DNA from: Gemmatimonadaceae bacterium
Lineage (GTDB): Bacteria > Gemmatimonadota > Gemmatimonadetes > Gemmatimonadales > Gemmatimonadaceae
Length of the DNA stretch: 59,995 bases
NCBI GenBank assembly: GCA_035633115.1
Contig: DASQFN010000007.1
Coordinates: 1 to 59,995 of the forward strand
Direction of reading: 5' to 3'
Shown piece by piece: positions 25,430-35,263 of the stretch. The notes under the pieces are model-generated. The model was given only the letters and a program-made list of their open reading frames with translations. It made no database searches and was not told where the DNA came from. Every line of letters begins with the position of its first letter. Position 1 is the first letter of the stretch. The position numbers and the translations under genes are program-made.

Positions 25430-28400
25430 TTGCCGAGGGAGCGGCGACCGAAGCGAAAGCTCGCTGACGCCTCGGTGACGCCGCAGCCGTATGTTAGGCC
25501 CGTGACCAAAAAGCCGAATCCCGGAATCAGTCTGCGCGCGTTGGGCGATGCCACAATAGCGACTCCGTTAACGACGATCGATCCATCGGCTGAGATCATA
25601 TTCGCCGCCGCCCTTTATTTGCTGCTCGAGCGCAGGGAGCCGATAAGCAGGAGAAGCTTTCAGGCGGTTCTCTGGCCGGACGCTTCAGATCGAACCGCGT
25701 CCCACCGGTTGCGGCAGACCCTTCTCAAGCTTCGGCGACTTGGCTTTCCAATCGATGTCGCAGGCAAGGGACACATCTCGCTTGCCACGGAATCCGTCAA
25801 GGTCGACTACGAGGATTTCCTCGCAACGCGAAATGGCCTCGAGCGGAGTGGGAACGATGCGCTGGTTCTCCTGCCGGCTTATGAGCCGCGCTTTTCTCAG
25901 CGGTATCTCGAGTGGCTCGATACCTGGAAAGCAGACGTCAACGCCTCGATGACCCGCGTGATGCTCGGAATAATCGCCCGGCATCGAGTGAAGGGAGAGT
26001 GGGTCGAGGCGGAGCGTAACGCGGCGAAGCTCCTTCGATTTCAGCCTTACAATGAAGAAGCGACGCTGGCGATGGCTGAAGCGTGCGCGATGCGGGGTGG
26101 CAAGCTCCAGGCGATGGAGATTCTTGACAAGTATTTGAATGAAGTCGGGAGCGGCCCAACGGATCTTCGGCTACCGGCGACGATCATGCGGCGGCGAATC
26201 GCTGAGCGGATGCATCCGCGAATGGAAGCGGCAGTCGGGCAGTCACCGCTCGTGGGACGGGGCGCTGTGATGGAGCAGCTCGGAGAGCTGTTGCGACGTT
26301 CTCGCGACAAGAAGGGTCAATCTTGCCTGGTGTGGGGCGACGCGGGTGTGGGCAAGAGTCGTTTGTTGGCCGAGTTCGCAACATTCGCATCGCTGCAGGG
26401 AGTTCCAACGCAGCGCGTGCAGTGCAGGCCCAACGACCGGCATCGCCCACTCTCAGCATTCGTCGATTTGGTGCCGGGATTACGAACGATGCGAGGTGCG
26501 ATTGGCTGCTCACCCGAGACGTTTGGCTATCTGGATCGACTGACGAAACACAAGCCATCTATTAGCGAAAGCAGGACGAGCGATGGAGACTCAGAGTTCG
26601 TGTATTCGCGGGTCCAACAATCACTCTTCGACCTGATCGATGCGGTGTCCGAAGAGGGATGTCTTATCGTCCTCATAGAGGATGTGCACTGGCTCGATTC
26701 GACGTCCGCGAAGCTTCTGAGCGAAATGGTTGCATGGGCGACTGACCATTCAATCTTCTTCGCTCTCACGGGGCGCGAGCGCCCGGAAGATTGGGCTCGC
26801 ACGCCGGGTGGTTTGACGGAGATCCATCTACAGCCACTCGACACCGGCGCCTCGAAGGATGTCATTCTCGGAGTTGTGAGGCAACAAGGGCATGAAATCG
26901 CCGAGGGTCATCTTGACTGGTGCGTCCGCGTTGCGGAGGGCAACCCTTATTTCCTTCAGGAGCTGGCGAACCACTGGGTAGAGACTGGCGATCAGCAGGA
27001 GATTCCGTCGTCACTGGCGGCTGTTCTCAACGAGAGGATTTCGCGGATAAGTGGCGAAGCCCTCCTATTACTGCAGACATGTGCGCTGTTAGAGACAAAC
27101 GCAACTCTTGATCGCATCGAAAAACTCATTGGCCTCGAGGCGCACCGCATGCTGCCGGCGATCAATGAGCTTGGGCTCGCGGGAATGCTTGTAATTGAAG
27201 CCGACGATCCAGCGAAAAACTCAGCCGATCGACTGTTGAGTCGTCACGATCTTCTCTCTAACGCTGCGCTCGCGCGGCTCACCCCCCCCGCCCGCGCTTT
27301 TCTTCACCGTCGCGCAGGAGCCGTATTCGAAAGCGAGATCGAGGGTGAGCGTTCTGCCTCGACTCTCTGGGATTGCGCAAGACATTGGCAGTTGGCGGGA
27401 AATATCGGCCGCGCGTTTCAGCTGGCGAAATCGTGTGCGACCCATCTTATGGAGGTCGGTCTCCCGAGCGGAGCCGCACAAGCTTATCGGAAGGCTTTAG
27501 CGTATTGCAGTACCGCTGAGGAGACCGCTCAAATTCTTGAGGGGCAGACTCGAGCCTACTATCGAAGCAAGGACTGGGGGGGCGTACTGGAGGCCGCAGC
27601 GCGTGCCAGAAAGGTCCATCTAAGCATCAATCCGAGCGTGGACCGGCACGACGATCTCGAGTTGATGGTGCTGCGCGCTCAGTGGCGCAACATGCATTAC
27701 AGTCGCATCCTAGAAAAGGCGCTAAGGTGTCTCAACGAGCCAAATGCCACAGCCAGACACAGAGTCGAAGCTGGGATCATGTCATTGAAATTGCTAACGA
27801 TGACGGGAGACATGGAGTCGATGCGCGACGTATACGCGCAGGTCGAAACGCTCGCAACAGCGCCAGATGTGGACCTTGCAATGCAGCTGCAGGCGAAGGC
27901 TATCTACCATACGACTTGCGGTAGCCTGGAAACGGCGCTTGCGTCTACGCGTTTGCTGGTCGAAGAGCATCGCAAAAACGGTCACGTCGGCGATCTAATA
28001 CGATCACTCAATAATGCGGCGGTGACACTGCGAACAGCCGGCGTCTTTGACGAAACCGAGAGTGTACTGCTTGAAGCTTTATCCGTGGCGAAAAAACACA
28101 AAATCGATCTTGCTTCCTTCGGAGTGCTAGCGATGCTCGCGCATACGGCACTCGAGCGCGGTGGAACCGAAGATGCACACCATTGGTGGGAATTGCTTCG
28201 GGCTAGTCCTGTTCCCACAGATGATAGATATAGCGAAGTTGAGCTTGCAGTGATTTCAACCCGGGTCGCGCTCTTAAGTAAGCGGCCTTGCGAGGCAAAA
28301 CGATTCTTGCCCCGCGGCTGGGGATGGGTGCGCCGAGACCCAGTCGTGTTTAGACAAACATATTTCGCCTGTCTTTACGTAGCGACGGAATTGGCTTGCG

Positions 28401-28696
28401 GCCGTATCCCTTCCGACTCGCTCTTGGAATTTCTTGAGGGGGCGCATCTTCGGGCGCGTGATCTCTTTTACCAAGCTTATCCGACGTACGCCCTCTACGT
28501 TGGTCTTACGGCGGCCGGGAAGGAGGCGCGCGGGGCAAAACTGCTTACCGAATATCTATCGAGTTTCCGGAGGGAGCCGCACCCGCCCTCGGCCAAATTG
28601 TTGTTGGGGCTCGAACGGCTTCTGCCGTTAGCTCGCAAGAAGCGGAACGGGCGCGGGAGTCTTCCAGCGGTCTTGTCCAGCGATCGCGGGCGTTAA
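25430..28696 (+). CDS. Large SARP/BTAD-type transcriptional regulator with AAA ATPase and TPR-like region
   Basis: About 1,088 residues. The N-terminus has a winged-helix-like DNA-binding segment (AVLWPDASDRTASHRLRQTLLKL), then a bacterial transcriptional activation domain with helical repeats (about 150-265). An AAA ATPase follows, with Walker A GDAGVGKSR (about 302-310) and Walker B CLIVLIEDVHWLD (about 411-423). The rest is helical TPR-like repeats. It probably senses a ligand and activates transcription, as AfsR/SARP-LAL proteins do. The start is ambiguous: TTG 25430, GTG 25475 or GTG 25502, the last fitting typical N-termini best. Codon use looks more AT-rich than neighbours. The 3' end overlaps the opposing HD-GYP gene by 69 bp. 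Confidence 0.83.
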   Translation: MPRERRPKRKLADASVTPQPYVRPVTKKPNPGISLRALGDATIATPLTTIDPSAEIIFAAALYLLLERREPISRRSFQAVLWPDASDRTASHRLRQTLLKLRRLGFPIDVAGKGHISLATESVKVDYEDFLATRNGLERSGNDALVLLPAYEPRFSQRYLEWLDTWKADVNASMTRVMLGIIARHRVKGEWVEAERNAAKLLRFQPYNEEATLAMAEACAMRGGKLQAMEILDKYLNEVGSGPTDLRLPATIMRRRIAERMHPRMEAAVGQSPLVGRGAVMEQLGELLRRSRDKKGQSCLVWGDAGVGKSRLLAEFATFASLQGVPTQRVQCRPNDRHRPLSAFVDLVPGLRTMRGAIGCSPETFGYLDRLTKHKPSISESRTSDGDSEFVYSRVQQSLFDLIDAVSEEGCLIVLIEDVHWLDSTSAKLLSEMVAWATDHSIFFALTGRERPEDWARTPGGLTEIHLQPLDTGASKDVILGVVRQQGHEIAEGHLDWCVRVAEGNPYFLQELANHWVETGDQQEIPSSLAAVLNERISRISGEALLLLQTCALLETNATLDRIEKLIGLEAHRMLPAINELGLAGMLVIEADDPAKNSADRLLSRHDLLSNAALARLTPPARAFLHRRAGAVFESEIEGERSASTLWDCARHWQLAGNIGRAFQLAKSCATHLMEVGLPSGAAQAYRKALAYCSTAEETAQILEGQTRAYYRSKDWGGVLEAAARARKVHLSINPSVDRHDDLELMVLRAQWRNMHYSRILEKALRCLNEPNATARHRVEAGIMSLKLLTMTGDMESMRDVYAQVETLATAPDVDLAMQLQAKAIYHTTCGSLETALASTRLLVEEHRKNGHVGDLIRSLNNAAVTLRTAGVFDETESVLLEALSVAKKHKIDLASFGVLAMLAHTALERGGTEDAHHWWELLRASPVPTDDRYSEVELAVISTRVALLSKRPCEAKRFLPRGWGWVRRDPVVFRQTYFACLYVATELACGRIPSDSLLEFLEGAHLRARDLFYQAYPTYALYVGLTAAGKEARGAKLLTEYLSSFRREPHPPSAKLLLGLERLLPLARKKRNGRGSLPAVLSSDRGR

Positions 28697-29953
28697 CGGA
28701 ACATCCTGATCGAAGAGTTTTGGGTAAATCGGGCTTACGAGCAACTTGTCGCATATCGACGGATCAAATTGGCGTCCCCGTAACTTCACGAACTCTGCCC
28801 GAACCTGGGTTTCCGTCAGAGCAGCTCGGTATGGCCTGTCGGTTGTCATCGCATCGATCGTGTCAGCGAACATGATGATGCGACTCGCGATCGGAATGTT
28901 TTCGCCAACCAGTCCATCCGGATAGCCCGTACCATCCCAATTCTCGTGGTGGTGGCGAATCGGCTCAACTACATCCTTAAGTTGGGAGACCATTCTAACC
29001 AGCTCCTCACTCTTAACGGGATGAGTTTGCATGATCGCATTTTCTTCGGCAGTAAGTCTGCCGGGTTTGCTCAGAATTGGCGCGAAAACTTCGTGAATCT
29101 TTCCGACGTCGTGGAGCAAAGCAGCTACTGCGACACGCTCGACTTGTTTGTCACGAAGTCCAATAGCCTGCGCAATCAGGCGAGAATTTCTCGAGACACG
29201 ACGTGAGTGGCCCGATGTGTAAGGATCCCGTGCCTCGATAGCGGCCACCATCAGCTGCAGGAGTTCATGATTCGTTTGGTCTAGCTCCCAGTTAACCTTG
29301 TAGAGCGCCCGAATTCCTAAGGCGGGCACGACGAGGGCGATTGCGCCCAAGGCTCCCCAATGCACATAGCAGTAGGCGAAGACGTAGACACAAGGCAATG
29401 TGAACAGGTCGTACAAGACGGTAACTCGCGCTCGGCCCGCCCAGAGGCCCCAAAAACGTTCTCGCTCACTTAGGGCGATGGCACCGGCCACCGCGGCTGA
29501 ATTGATGAGCGCAAAAACGACGAGAATCGCGACGAAAGCAGGAAAAAACGGTCCCGACCCGGCGACCATCGCTTTTCCGCCAAGGGACTTGTATGTGACA
29601 ATGCTTAATGCAACCCACAACGCGACCTGGGCAACATTGAATACGCCTTTAATAACCACTCGACGGTTTGCAACTTGAACCGCGACCGTTGCGATGGTAA
29701 CGGCAGCCACCGTCACCCAATTAGGGGCCAAAATCACTGACGCGAGAATTGGCAGGAATGCGATTGAGCCAGATTCGCTACGGCCTGATTTCTTGTACGC
29801 GAGCATTTCGCATACAGCACTGAGAGCGGCAAAGACCGTCGCAACTTGGAGCGCCGGCCAAGTCACGCCGGGCTCCAGCAAATACGCTAGTACCCCCGCA
29901 AGTATCGCGGCCAGCGACAACGTGCCGACATAGAGACGAATGGGGCTGAACAT
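28628..29953 (-). CDS. Membrane HD-GYP cyclic-di-GMP phosphodiesterase
   Basis: A 441-residue protein: seven to eight membrane helices (1-215) forming a MASE-like sensor, then an HD-GYP domain (about 225-405). Metal and catalytic residues are present: HD at 281-282 (LLHDVGKIHE), HHHENWDGTGYPDG with the GYP at 343-345, and DTIDAMTTDRPYR. It probably degrades c-di-GMP in response to a membrane or periplasmic signal. It is tail-to-tail with the SARP-like gene. A type IV pilus operon, often controlled by c-di-GMP, lies elsewhere in this window. Confidence 0.9.
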   Translation of the reverse strand: MFSPIRLYVGTLSLAAILAGVLAYLLEPGVTWPALQVATVFAALSAVCEMLAYKKSGRSESGSIAFLPILASVILAPNWVTVAAVTIATVAVQVANRRVVIKGVFNVAQVALWVALSIVTYKSLGGKAMVAGSGPFFPAFVAILVVFALINSAAVAGAIALSERERFWGLWAGRARVTVLYDLFTLPCVYVFAYCYVHWGALGAIALVVPALGIRALYKVNWELDQTNHELLQLMVAAIEARDPYTSGHSRRVSRNSRLIAQAIGLRDKQVERVAVAALLHDVGKIHEVFAPILSKPGRLTAEENAIMQTHPVKSEELVRMVSQLKDVVEPIRHHHENWDGTGYPDGLVGENIPIASRIIMFADTIDAMTTDRPYRAALTETQVRAEFVKLRGRQFDPSICDKLLVSPIYPKLFDQDVPLTPAIAGQDRWKTPAPVPLLAS

Positions 29954-30367
29954 AAGAAGGAGAAACCCCCAACCTCACGAAATTACGTCCAGCTGCCCTG
30001 GTCAGCCCAACACAGCATTCCGTGTAGAAGAGCAAGTAGATATGACATTTCGCGTCACCTCCCGGGATTTCAGTCGCAACCAGCATCCGCTGAATTGCGC
30101 TTAATCGGTTGGCTCAGCTCATGTTCTGTCTTGCCCGCTCAAGCTCCGCTCGTTTCTGAGGGAGGGGGTTTTTTTAGTTTTCCTGTGTAATCCCTGTTAA
30201 AGGTGAAACTCCACCACGCCATACAGGCGCGCTTTCGTTCTCACTTCACCTTCAAACTCCGCGCTGTTAGCGCGCATTCATTTTTGATCTGGTTTCTGCA
30301 ATCTCACGCAAGGGCGCGTGCTGCTTCTTTTCTCACCGCGCGCGTGGCGCAGCCTTCATCTATAAGG
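29954..30367. other. 414-bp gap upstream of the HD-GYP gene
   Basis: No convincing longer gene. On the minus strand it should contain the HD-GYP promoter. A purine run followed by seven T residues lies near 30160-30180 without a clear stem. A 21-codon ORF with a strong ribosome site lies at 29983-30048 (listed separately). I searched by eye for a GEMM c-di-GMP riboswitch consensus and did not find one. Confidence 0.5.
29983..30048 (-). CDS. Possible 21-residue leader peptide
   Basis: ATG 30048 is preceded by a near-perfect ribosome site (gggaggtg, 7 bases upstream) and encodes MSYLLALLHGMLCWADQGSW plus Thr before TAA. It ends 30 bases ahead of the HD-GYP start, whose own ribosome site is weak. 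It could be a translated leader for that gene. Support is only position and ribosome site. Confidence 0.3.
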   Translation of the reverse strand: MSYLLALLHGMLCWADQGSWT

Positions 30368-31162
30368 TCAGTTGTGCTCGATCCACCGGTTAGTCGCGTC
30401 AAGTACCGCCAACACACCGGCAGACTCCGCACTCTCCCGCATCTCCACACTGCCCGTCAGTATCTTCGTCTCCCTGCCCGACCTCACACTCACCGCCACA
30501 AACACAAACGTCCGGTCGAACGCGTCGAACACCTTCACTCCCGCCACCCCGAGCTGACCTTCACGATTGTCCGCATCACCAATCGCCAGCAATGTCGCCC
30601 GCGCTGCCAGCTCCACCCGCGAACGATCACCCTCGATCCCTAAAGCTTCTCCGATAAATGACGAGTTCCCCTTCCGCAACGTCACCCTGCACGACAACCC
30701 CTTCGACCTCGACCCCCGTACCTCGACATCCTCGAAATACAGCCGGCGAGCAAAAGGGCCCGTCCTGTGTGAAGGCACCGACCCTTGCTGTCCTGAACGC
30801 TGCTGCTGACCGCCCTGACCCTCACCACTCTCCCCAGCCGCCGATCCCCCCGAACCAGCCGGCCCCGCCGGCCCCGTTGGAGGCCTCGCCTCCTCCGGCA
30901 ACAGCTTCGGCTTCACTTCCGTCGTCGTCGCCACCGAGATCTTCCGATGATCTATACGCATCGCCAGATGCGCGATCAAAGCACTCTCGATGTTCCTTAC
31001 CATCTGCTTCGGCGTGAGCTCCGCGGTCGTCAGAACGTGAATCTGATCGATCGCCCCGCTGTCCCCCGCAATAATCCGCGCCGAGATAACACCAGGGAGA
31101 GTGAGGATCAGCTCCTCCGCACGCTTGATCGGGAGGACGCTGCCAGCGATCGGGGACGACAA
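30368..31162 (-). CDS. Conserved two-domain protein of unknown function
   Basis: A 264-residue cytoplasmic protein without signal peptide or membrane helix. The N-terminal domain (about 10-82; ILTLPGVISARIIAGDSGAI, HVLTTAELTPKQMVRNIESA, RIDHRKISVA) looks like a small alpha/beta fold. A low-complexity Gly/Pro/Gln linker (about 95-130) follows, then a C-terminal domain with TLRKGNSSFIGEALG and RVELAARATLLAI. I do not recognise a named family. It lies 89 bp downstream of the NtrC-like gene and is probably co-transcribed with it. Confidence 0.7.
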   Translation of the reverse strand: MSSPIAGSVLPIKRAEELILTLPGVISARIIAGDSGAIDQIHVLTTAELTPKQMVRNIESALIAHLAMRIDHRKISVATTTEVKPKLLPEEARPPTGPAGPAGSGGSAAGESGEGQGGQQQRSGQQGSVPSHRTGPFARRLYFEDVEVRGSRSKGLSCRVTLRKGNSSFIGEALGIEGDRSRVELAARATLLAIGDADNREGQLGVAGVKVFDAFDRTFVFVAVSVRSGRETKILTGSVEMRESAESAGVLAVLDATNRWIEHN

Positions 31163-31251
31163 GCTCAGGCTCGTTGCGTGAGTTATAAGTGGCGGCTCGC
31201 TCGGAAACGGGCAGCAAGTATGGGAGTCGATACAGAAGTTTGCAAGAACAA

Positions 31252-32871
31252 TTACCGGACAGGGATGTTGTAGTCTCGCAGCTTCCGGTACATGGTTCGC
31301 TCGCCTATTCCGAGCATCGCCGCCGCCTTCCGCCGGTTACCATTTGTTTCCGCCAACGCCGCCTGAATCGCCGCGCGCTCAATTTCCGCCATCGTCATTC
31401 CCGGCGCAATAGTCAACGTCCTTGGCCCCACGGACTTACCCGGCGGCTCGATCGCTGATTCAGGAAACCGTGCAGACCCAACCAGAGAAGGCGCTCCAAT
31501 AGTAGTCGGCGCGCCCGCACCATTGTCCGGTACCGCACCATCCGCCCCACCATAACGAGATACATCCGATCCACCAGTCAACGCCGATTGAACATTTGGC
31601 GCTCCCACAGCCTGCATCCGCGACCGCAGCTCCTCCACCTGAAGCTTGAGCTCGACAAGGCTCCGAACGATGAACTCGAGCTCGCGCCCGCCGCTGCCGG
31701 CCGAACCCCGAAGCAATGGGCCGAGCGGAACAGGAAGAAACCGCGAGCTCCCACCCTCCCTGATCTCGCGCGGGATGTCACTCGCCTCGATCTCCCGGCC
31801 CGGCGCAAGCACCACCATGCTCTCGATCAGGTTCCGAAGCTCACGCACATTGCCCGGCCACTGGTACGCGACGAGCAGCTGCATCGCTTCCGCCGAGATG
31901 CCGCGGAACGGACGGTCGTGCGCCGCGGCGAACTCGCGCACGAATCGCCGCACGAGAAGCGGGACATCGTCCGGGCGCTCACGCAGCGGCGGCAGATAAA
32001 CGCTCAACACATTCAGTCGGTAAAACAAATCGGCGCGAAACGCTCCCTCGGCCACGAGCTGCCGCAACGGCTGGTTACTCGCGGCAACCACCCGCACGTC
32101 GACATTGATCGCCGAGGTTCCGCCAACGCGCATCACTTCACCTTCCTCCAGTGCACGCAGCAGCTTCACCTGCGTCGCGGGCGGCACCTCGCCTATCTCG
32201 TCGAGAAAGAGAGTGCCCCCATGCGCGAGCTCGAACCTTCCGAGCCTTCGCTCCGCCGCGCCGGTGAACGCTCCCTTCTCGTGGCCGAACAGCTCACTCT
32301 CGATCAAAGTCTCGGTGAGCGCACCGACGTTCACCGCGATGAACGGCTTGTTGCGGCGCGGGCTCAGGCGGTGCAGCGCGCGCGCAACGAGCTCCTTTCC
32401 CGTCCCGCTCTCACCTTCCACCAGCACGGTGCTCGAGACGGGCGCCATCTGCTCGATCTTCACCAGCACCTGACGGATTCCATCTGACTGCCCAATGAGG
32501 CCGGTGACCTTCGTCAGCCGCTGCCGATCGAGTATTCCCTTCACCGCCGCGAACAGCTCCTCCGGCGAGATCGGCTTCGCGTAAACGTCCACAAAGCCGA
32601 TGCCCCGCAGCTTCTCCATCAGCTCGGGATCCGAGACGTCGGCAAGGCCGAGCACCGCGACGCCCTCCCAGAGCTGATCCTTCACGACTTGAACGCTCGA
32701 CGGATCGGCGATTGCACCGGTGAGAACGACGAGATCAGGCTTCGCCCGCTTGATCTCGCTCCTGATGTCATCGAGCGGCGACACCATCACCGTCTCGAAG
32801 CCTTCCGCCTCGAGGAGCGCGTTCAGGCGAACTGCAGTCTCGACGTCCGCCAGCGTGATCAGAACTTTCAT
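31252..32871 (-). CDS. NtrC-like sigma-54 activator with degenerate receiver domain
   Basis: A 539-residue enhancer-binding protein. The central AAA+ domain is intact: Walker [15 protein letters not shown] for sigma-54 contact, [10 protein letters not shown] Walker B and [10 protein letters not shown] Fis-type HTH ends the protein ([18 protein letters not shown]). The N-terminal 117 residues have a receiver fold, but Thr51 occupies the phospho-acceptor Asp site ([11 protein letters not shown]) and the N-terminal acidic pocket is lost; only Lys99 remains. Regulation is therefore unlikely to be by ordinary phosphorylation. No sensor kinase is adjacent. Its start overlaps the mog stop. Confidence 0.9.
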   Translation of the reverse strand: MKVLITLADVETAVRLNALLEAEGFETVMVSPLDDIRSEIKRAKPDLVVLTGAIADPSSVQVVKDQLWEGVAVLGLADVSDPELMEKLRGIGFVDVYAKPISPEELFAAVKGILDRQRLTKVTGLIGQSDGIRQVLVKIEQMAPVSSTVLVEGESGTGKELVARALHRLSPRRNKPFIAVNVGALTETLIESELFGHEKGAFTGAAERRLGRFELAHGGTLFLDEIGEVPPATQVKLLRALEEGEVMRVGGTSAINVDVRVVAASNQPLRQLVAEGAFRADLFYRLNVLSVYLPPLRERPDDVPLLVRRFVREFAAAHDRPFRGISAEAMQLLVAYQWPGNVRELRNLIESMVVLAPGREIEASDIPREIREGGSSRFLPVPLGPLLRGSAGSGGRELEFIVRSLVELKLQVEELRSRMQAVGAPNVQSALTGGSDVSRYGGADGAVPDNGAGAPTTIGAPSLVGSARFPESAIEPPGKSVGPRTLTIAPGMTMAEIERAAIQAALAETNGNRRKAAAMLGIGERTMYRKLRDYNIPVR

Positions 32872-33368
32872 CGCGCCGCGCTCTCGCTTCCGTGCTCCGT
32901 CACTCGTCCACTGAGGACATCGCAGGCGTGATCGACTATGGGATCGAGCGCCGCCAGACCGTCGCGCACTCCACTCGGTGAGCCCGGAAGATTGATGATC
33001 AGCGTAGAGCCTCGAACGCCGGCAATGCCGCGCGACAGCGCCGTACGCGGAAAGCTCTCGAGCGAGAGCACGCGAATTCGCTCGGCGATTCCCTGCGCTT
33101 CGCGCTCGATCACGACGCGCGTCGCTTCCGGCGTCACGTCGCGTACGCCGAGCCCCGTTCCGCCGGTCGTGAGTATGACGTCCGTGTCGCCCGCGTCACA
33201 CCATTCCGCAAGCCGGGCGACGATTATCGGCGTGTCGTCGCCGACGGTCTCCTGTCGCGCCACCGAATCGCCCCGCGCCGCGCACCATTCACCAATCGCC
33301 CGGCCCGACGCATCATCGCGCTCGCCCGCCGCGACCGAATCGGAGATCGTGAGAATCGATACGCGCAT
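32868..33368 (-). CDS. MoaB/Mog-family molybdopterin adenylyltransferase
   Basis: A 166-residue protein of the MoaB/Mog family, which adenylylates molybdopterin for molybdate insertion. Signatures [17 protein letters not shown] and [12 protein letters not shown] are intact. ATG 33368 is chosen; the longer frame upstream overlaps gcvT. It overlaps the NtrC-like gene (ATGA) and sits directly after gcvT with a few bases between. A Moco-dependent MsrP-like enzyme is encoded about 8 kb away. Confidence 0.88.
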   Translation of the reverse strand: MRVSILTISDSVAAGERDDASGRAIGEWCAARGDSVARQETVGDDTPIIVARLAEWCDAGDTDVILTTGGTGLGVRDVTPEATRVVIEREAQGIAERIRVLSLESFPRTALSRGIAGVRGSTLIINLPGSPSGVRDGLAALDPIVDHACDVLSGRVTEHGSESAAR

Positions 33369-33375
33369 GGTCCGG

Positions 33376-34494
33376 CTAGAGATGCGAGCCGTTCTTGTAG
33401 AACGGCATTTTCTGAACGCGCGCCGGTATTCTTCGCCCGCGAATCTCGATCTCCAGCTCGCTACCCTCGCCGGCAGACGCGAGCGGTACATAAGCGGTAC
33501 CGATGGGAATGTTGAGCGTCGGACTCATCGTGCCACTCCGCACTTCTCCGCTCGGCTCCCCATTCACGAACACCGGGTAACCGCGGCGCGGAAACGAGCG
33601 CTCCTCCGTCGTGAATCCGACGAGCTTTCGCGTGAGCCCCTGTTCCTTCTGGCGAACGAGAGCTTCGCGTCCAACGAATTCGCCTTTCTTCAGCTTTACC
33701 AGCCAGCCGAGGTTGGCTTCGAGAGGGGTGACAGTGTCGTCGATGTCGTTGCCGTAGAGCGCCATTCCGATCTCGAGCCTCAGCGTGTCGCGTGCGCCTA
33801 GCCCGGCGGGAGTGACTTCGCCCGACGCCAGAAGGGCGTTCCAGATTTCGACCGCGTGCTTGTTGGGGAAATACAGCTCGAAGCCGTCCTCTCCGGTGTA
33901 GCCGGTGCGGGCCACGACGACATCAGAAATTCCCGCGACGGTGCCGAGCGAGAAGTGATAGTACTTCACGGAGGCGAGCTCGACGTCGGTGAGCGGCCGG
34001 AGAATGCGCGCCGCTTCGGGCCCCTGAAGTGCAAGAAGCGCGGTCGCATCACTCACATCCTCCAGCGTCGCGTCGAATCTGTCGAGCTCGCGGCTGATGT
34101 GCTCGAGGTCCTTCGCGGCGTTCGACGCGTTCACCACCATCATCAGATGGTCGGCGGCGCGATAGACGAGGCAGTCGTCCTCGATGGTCCCGCGCTCGTT
34201 GAGGATTGTCGAGTAGTGGGCCTGGCCTACCGCCATCCCGGCGACGTCGTTCGTCGTGACGTAGCTCACGAAATCAATCGCGCCCGGGCCCCGCACGATG
34301 AACTCGCCCATGTGGCTTACGTCGAACAAGCCGCACTTCTCCCTCACCGCCCGATGCTCAGCTGTTATTCCGGTGGGGTACTGCACGGGCATCACGTAAC
34401 CCGCGAAGGGTACCAGCTTGGCACCCAGTGCTGCGTGGGTATCGGTGAGCGGTGTGCGCTTAAGTGCCTGCCCCTGTTCTGCTTGCGCCGTCAA
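33376..34494 (-). CDS. gcvT: Aminomethyltransferase, glycine cleavage T protein
   Basis: A 372-residue T protein that moves the methylene group from the H-protein lipoyl arm to tetrahydrofolate and releases ammonia. Conserved features: [48 protein letters not shown], and the C-terminal barrel with [19 protein letters not shown] and [10 protein letters not shown]. Full length. The partner genes gcvH and gcvP are not in this window. No glycine riboswitch is evident in the 78-bp gap upstream. Confidence 0.95.
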   Translation of the reverse strand: MTAQAEQGQALKRTPLTDTHAALGAKLVPFAGYVMPVQYPTGITAEHRAVREKCGLFDVSHMGEFIVRGPGAIDFVSYVTTNDVAGMAVGQAHYSTILNERGTIEDDCLVYRAADHLMMVVNASNAAKDLEHISRELDRFDATLEDVSDATALLALQGPEAARILRPLTDVELASVKYYHFSLGTVAGISDVVVARTGYTGEDGFELYFPNKHAVEIWNALLASGEVTPAGLGARDTLRLEIGMALYGNDIDDTVTPLEANLGWLVKLKKGEFVGREALVRQKEQGLTRKLVGFTTEERSFPRRGYPVFVNGEPSGEVRSGTMSPTLNIPIGTAYVPLASAGEGSELEIEIRGRRIPARVQKMPFYKNGSHL

Positions 34495-34572
34495 ACTGTG
34501 CTCCGGAAAGTCTTCGCTGCATGAAGTCCAATCCGGTCAATATGGCAGAAGGCGGGCGATCAGTCCACGTGC

Positions 34573-35097
34573 CTACCGCTTCAAGCTCCCGTTGTAGAGC
34601 CAGATCGTTTTGTGCAACGCATTGAACGCGCTTACATGGCGCGACACACCGTAAAAGAGGAGAGCACCTCCGCCGAGCACGGCCGCAAAGGGTAGCACAT
34701 CCGAATCGCTTCCCGGAGCCGCGCCAACGCCGGCTCCCATGAGAAGCAGTCCGACCATCTGCAGGACCGCGCCCGTCGTATAGTCGCTCCGGATTGTTCG
34801 CGCCTCCGCTACTGCCTCCGGTGATGTCGCGACAATCGCTTCGATCCTGGGTGCGCTAAAAGTTCCCAGCGTTCCGACGCGCTGCTCCTGCACGCCGCGG
34901 AGAATGCGCCAGTTACCCCACGAAAGCTTCATCCGCAGCGCGCAGGTATTGTAGTCGCAATCGGCTGAAGCGTTCGGCGCGGGGCTAACCACTGCCGGCG
35001 TCCCTGGTGAGACTGAGCTCTGACTTGCTCCCTGTGCTCCAACGTTGAAAGCCGTCGCGACGGTCAGTCCTGTCAGAAAGAATATGCGCGTTTTCAT
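34573..35097 (-). CDS. Exported hypothetical protein with two membrane helices
   Basis: A 174-residue protein with a signal peptide (IFFLTGLTVATAFNVGAQG), a Cys-containing segment (CDYNTCALRMKLSWGNWRIL) and a hydrophobic C-terminal hairpin (AVLQMVGLLLMGAGVGAA and LPFAAVLGGGALLFYG). A good ribosome site (ggaggag) lies just upstream of ATG 35097. No family recognised. The motif of a short exported domain joined to a helix pair suggests envelope anchoring. Confidence 0.65.
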   Translation of the reverse strand: MKTRIFFLTGLTVATAFNVGAQGASQSSVSPGTPAVVSPAPNASADCDYNTCALRMKLSWGNWRILRGVQEQRVGTLGTFSAPRIEAIVATSPEAVAEARTIRSDYTTGAVLQMVGLLLMGAGVGAAPGSDSDVLPFAAVLGGGALLFYGVSRHVSAFNALHKTIWLYNGSLKR

Positions 35098-35263
35098 CGC
35101 TCTCCTCCGGTGTAGGAAATGGGCCCGCGGCGTGGCTTGATGAAGGCAATACTATGTAACGAGCGTCACCCAGGCGTCAGCGCGGAAATTCTCGCCCGAA
35201 AACGAAATCTCCGGTACCCACGTTCAGCCGAGCTCGCCGGCCCGGCTGGACCATGGTCATGCG

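Noticed and set aside
29954-30367. GEMM c-di-GMP riboswitch upstream of the HD-GYP gene
   Set aside because: No conserved riboswitch core sequence recognised by eye; needs a covariance-model search.
34495-34572. Glycine riboswitch before gcvT
   Set aside because: The 78-bp gap shows no tandem aptamer pattern.
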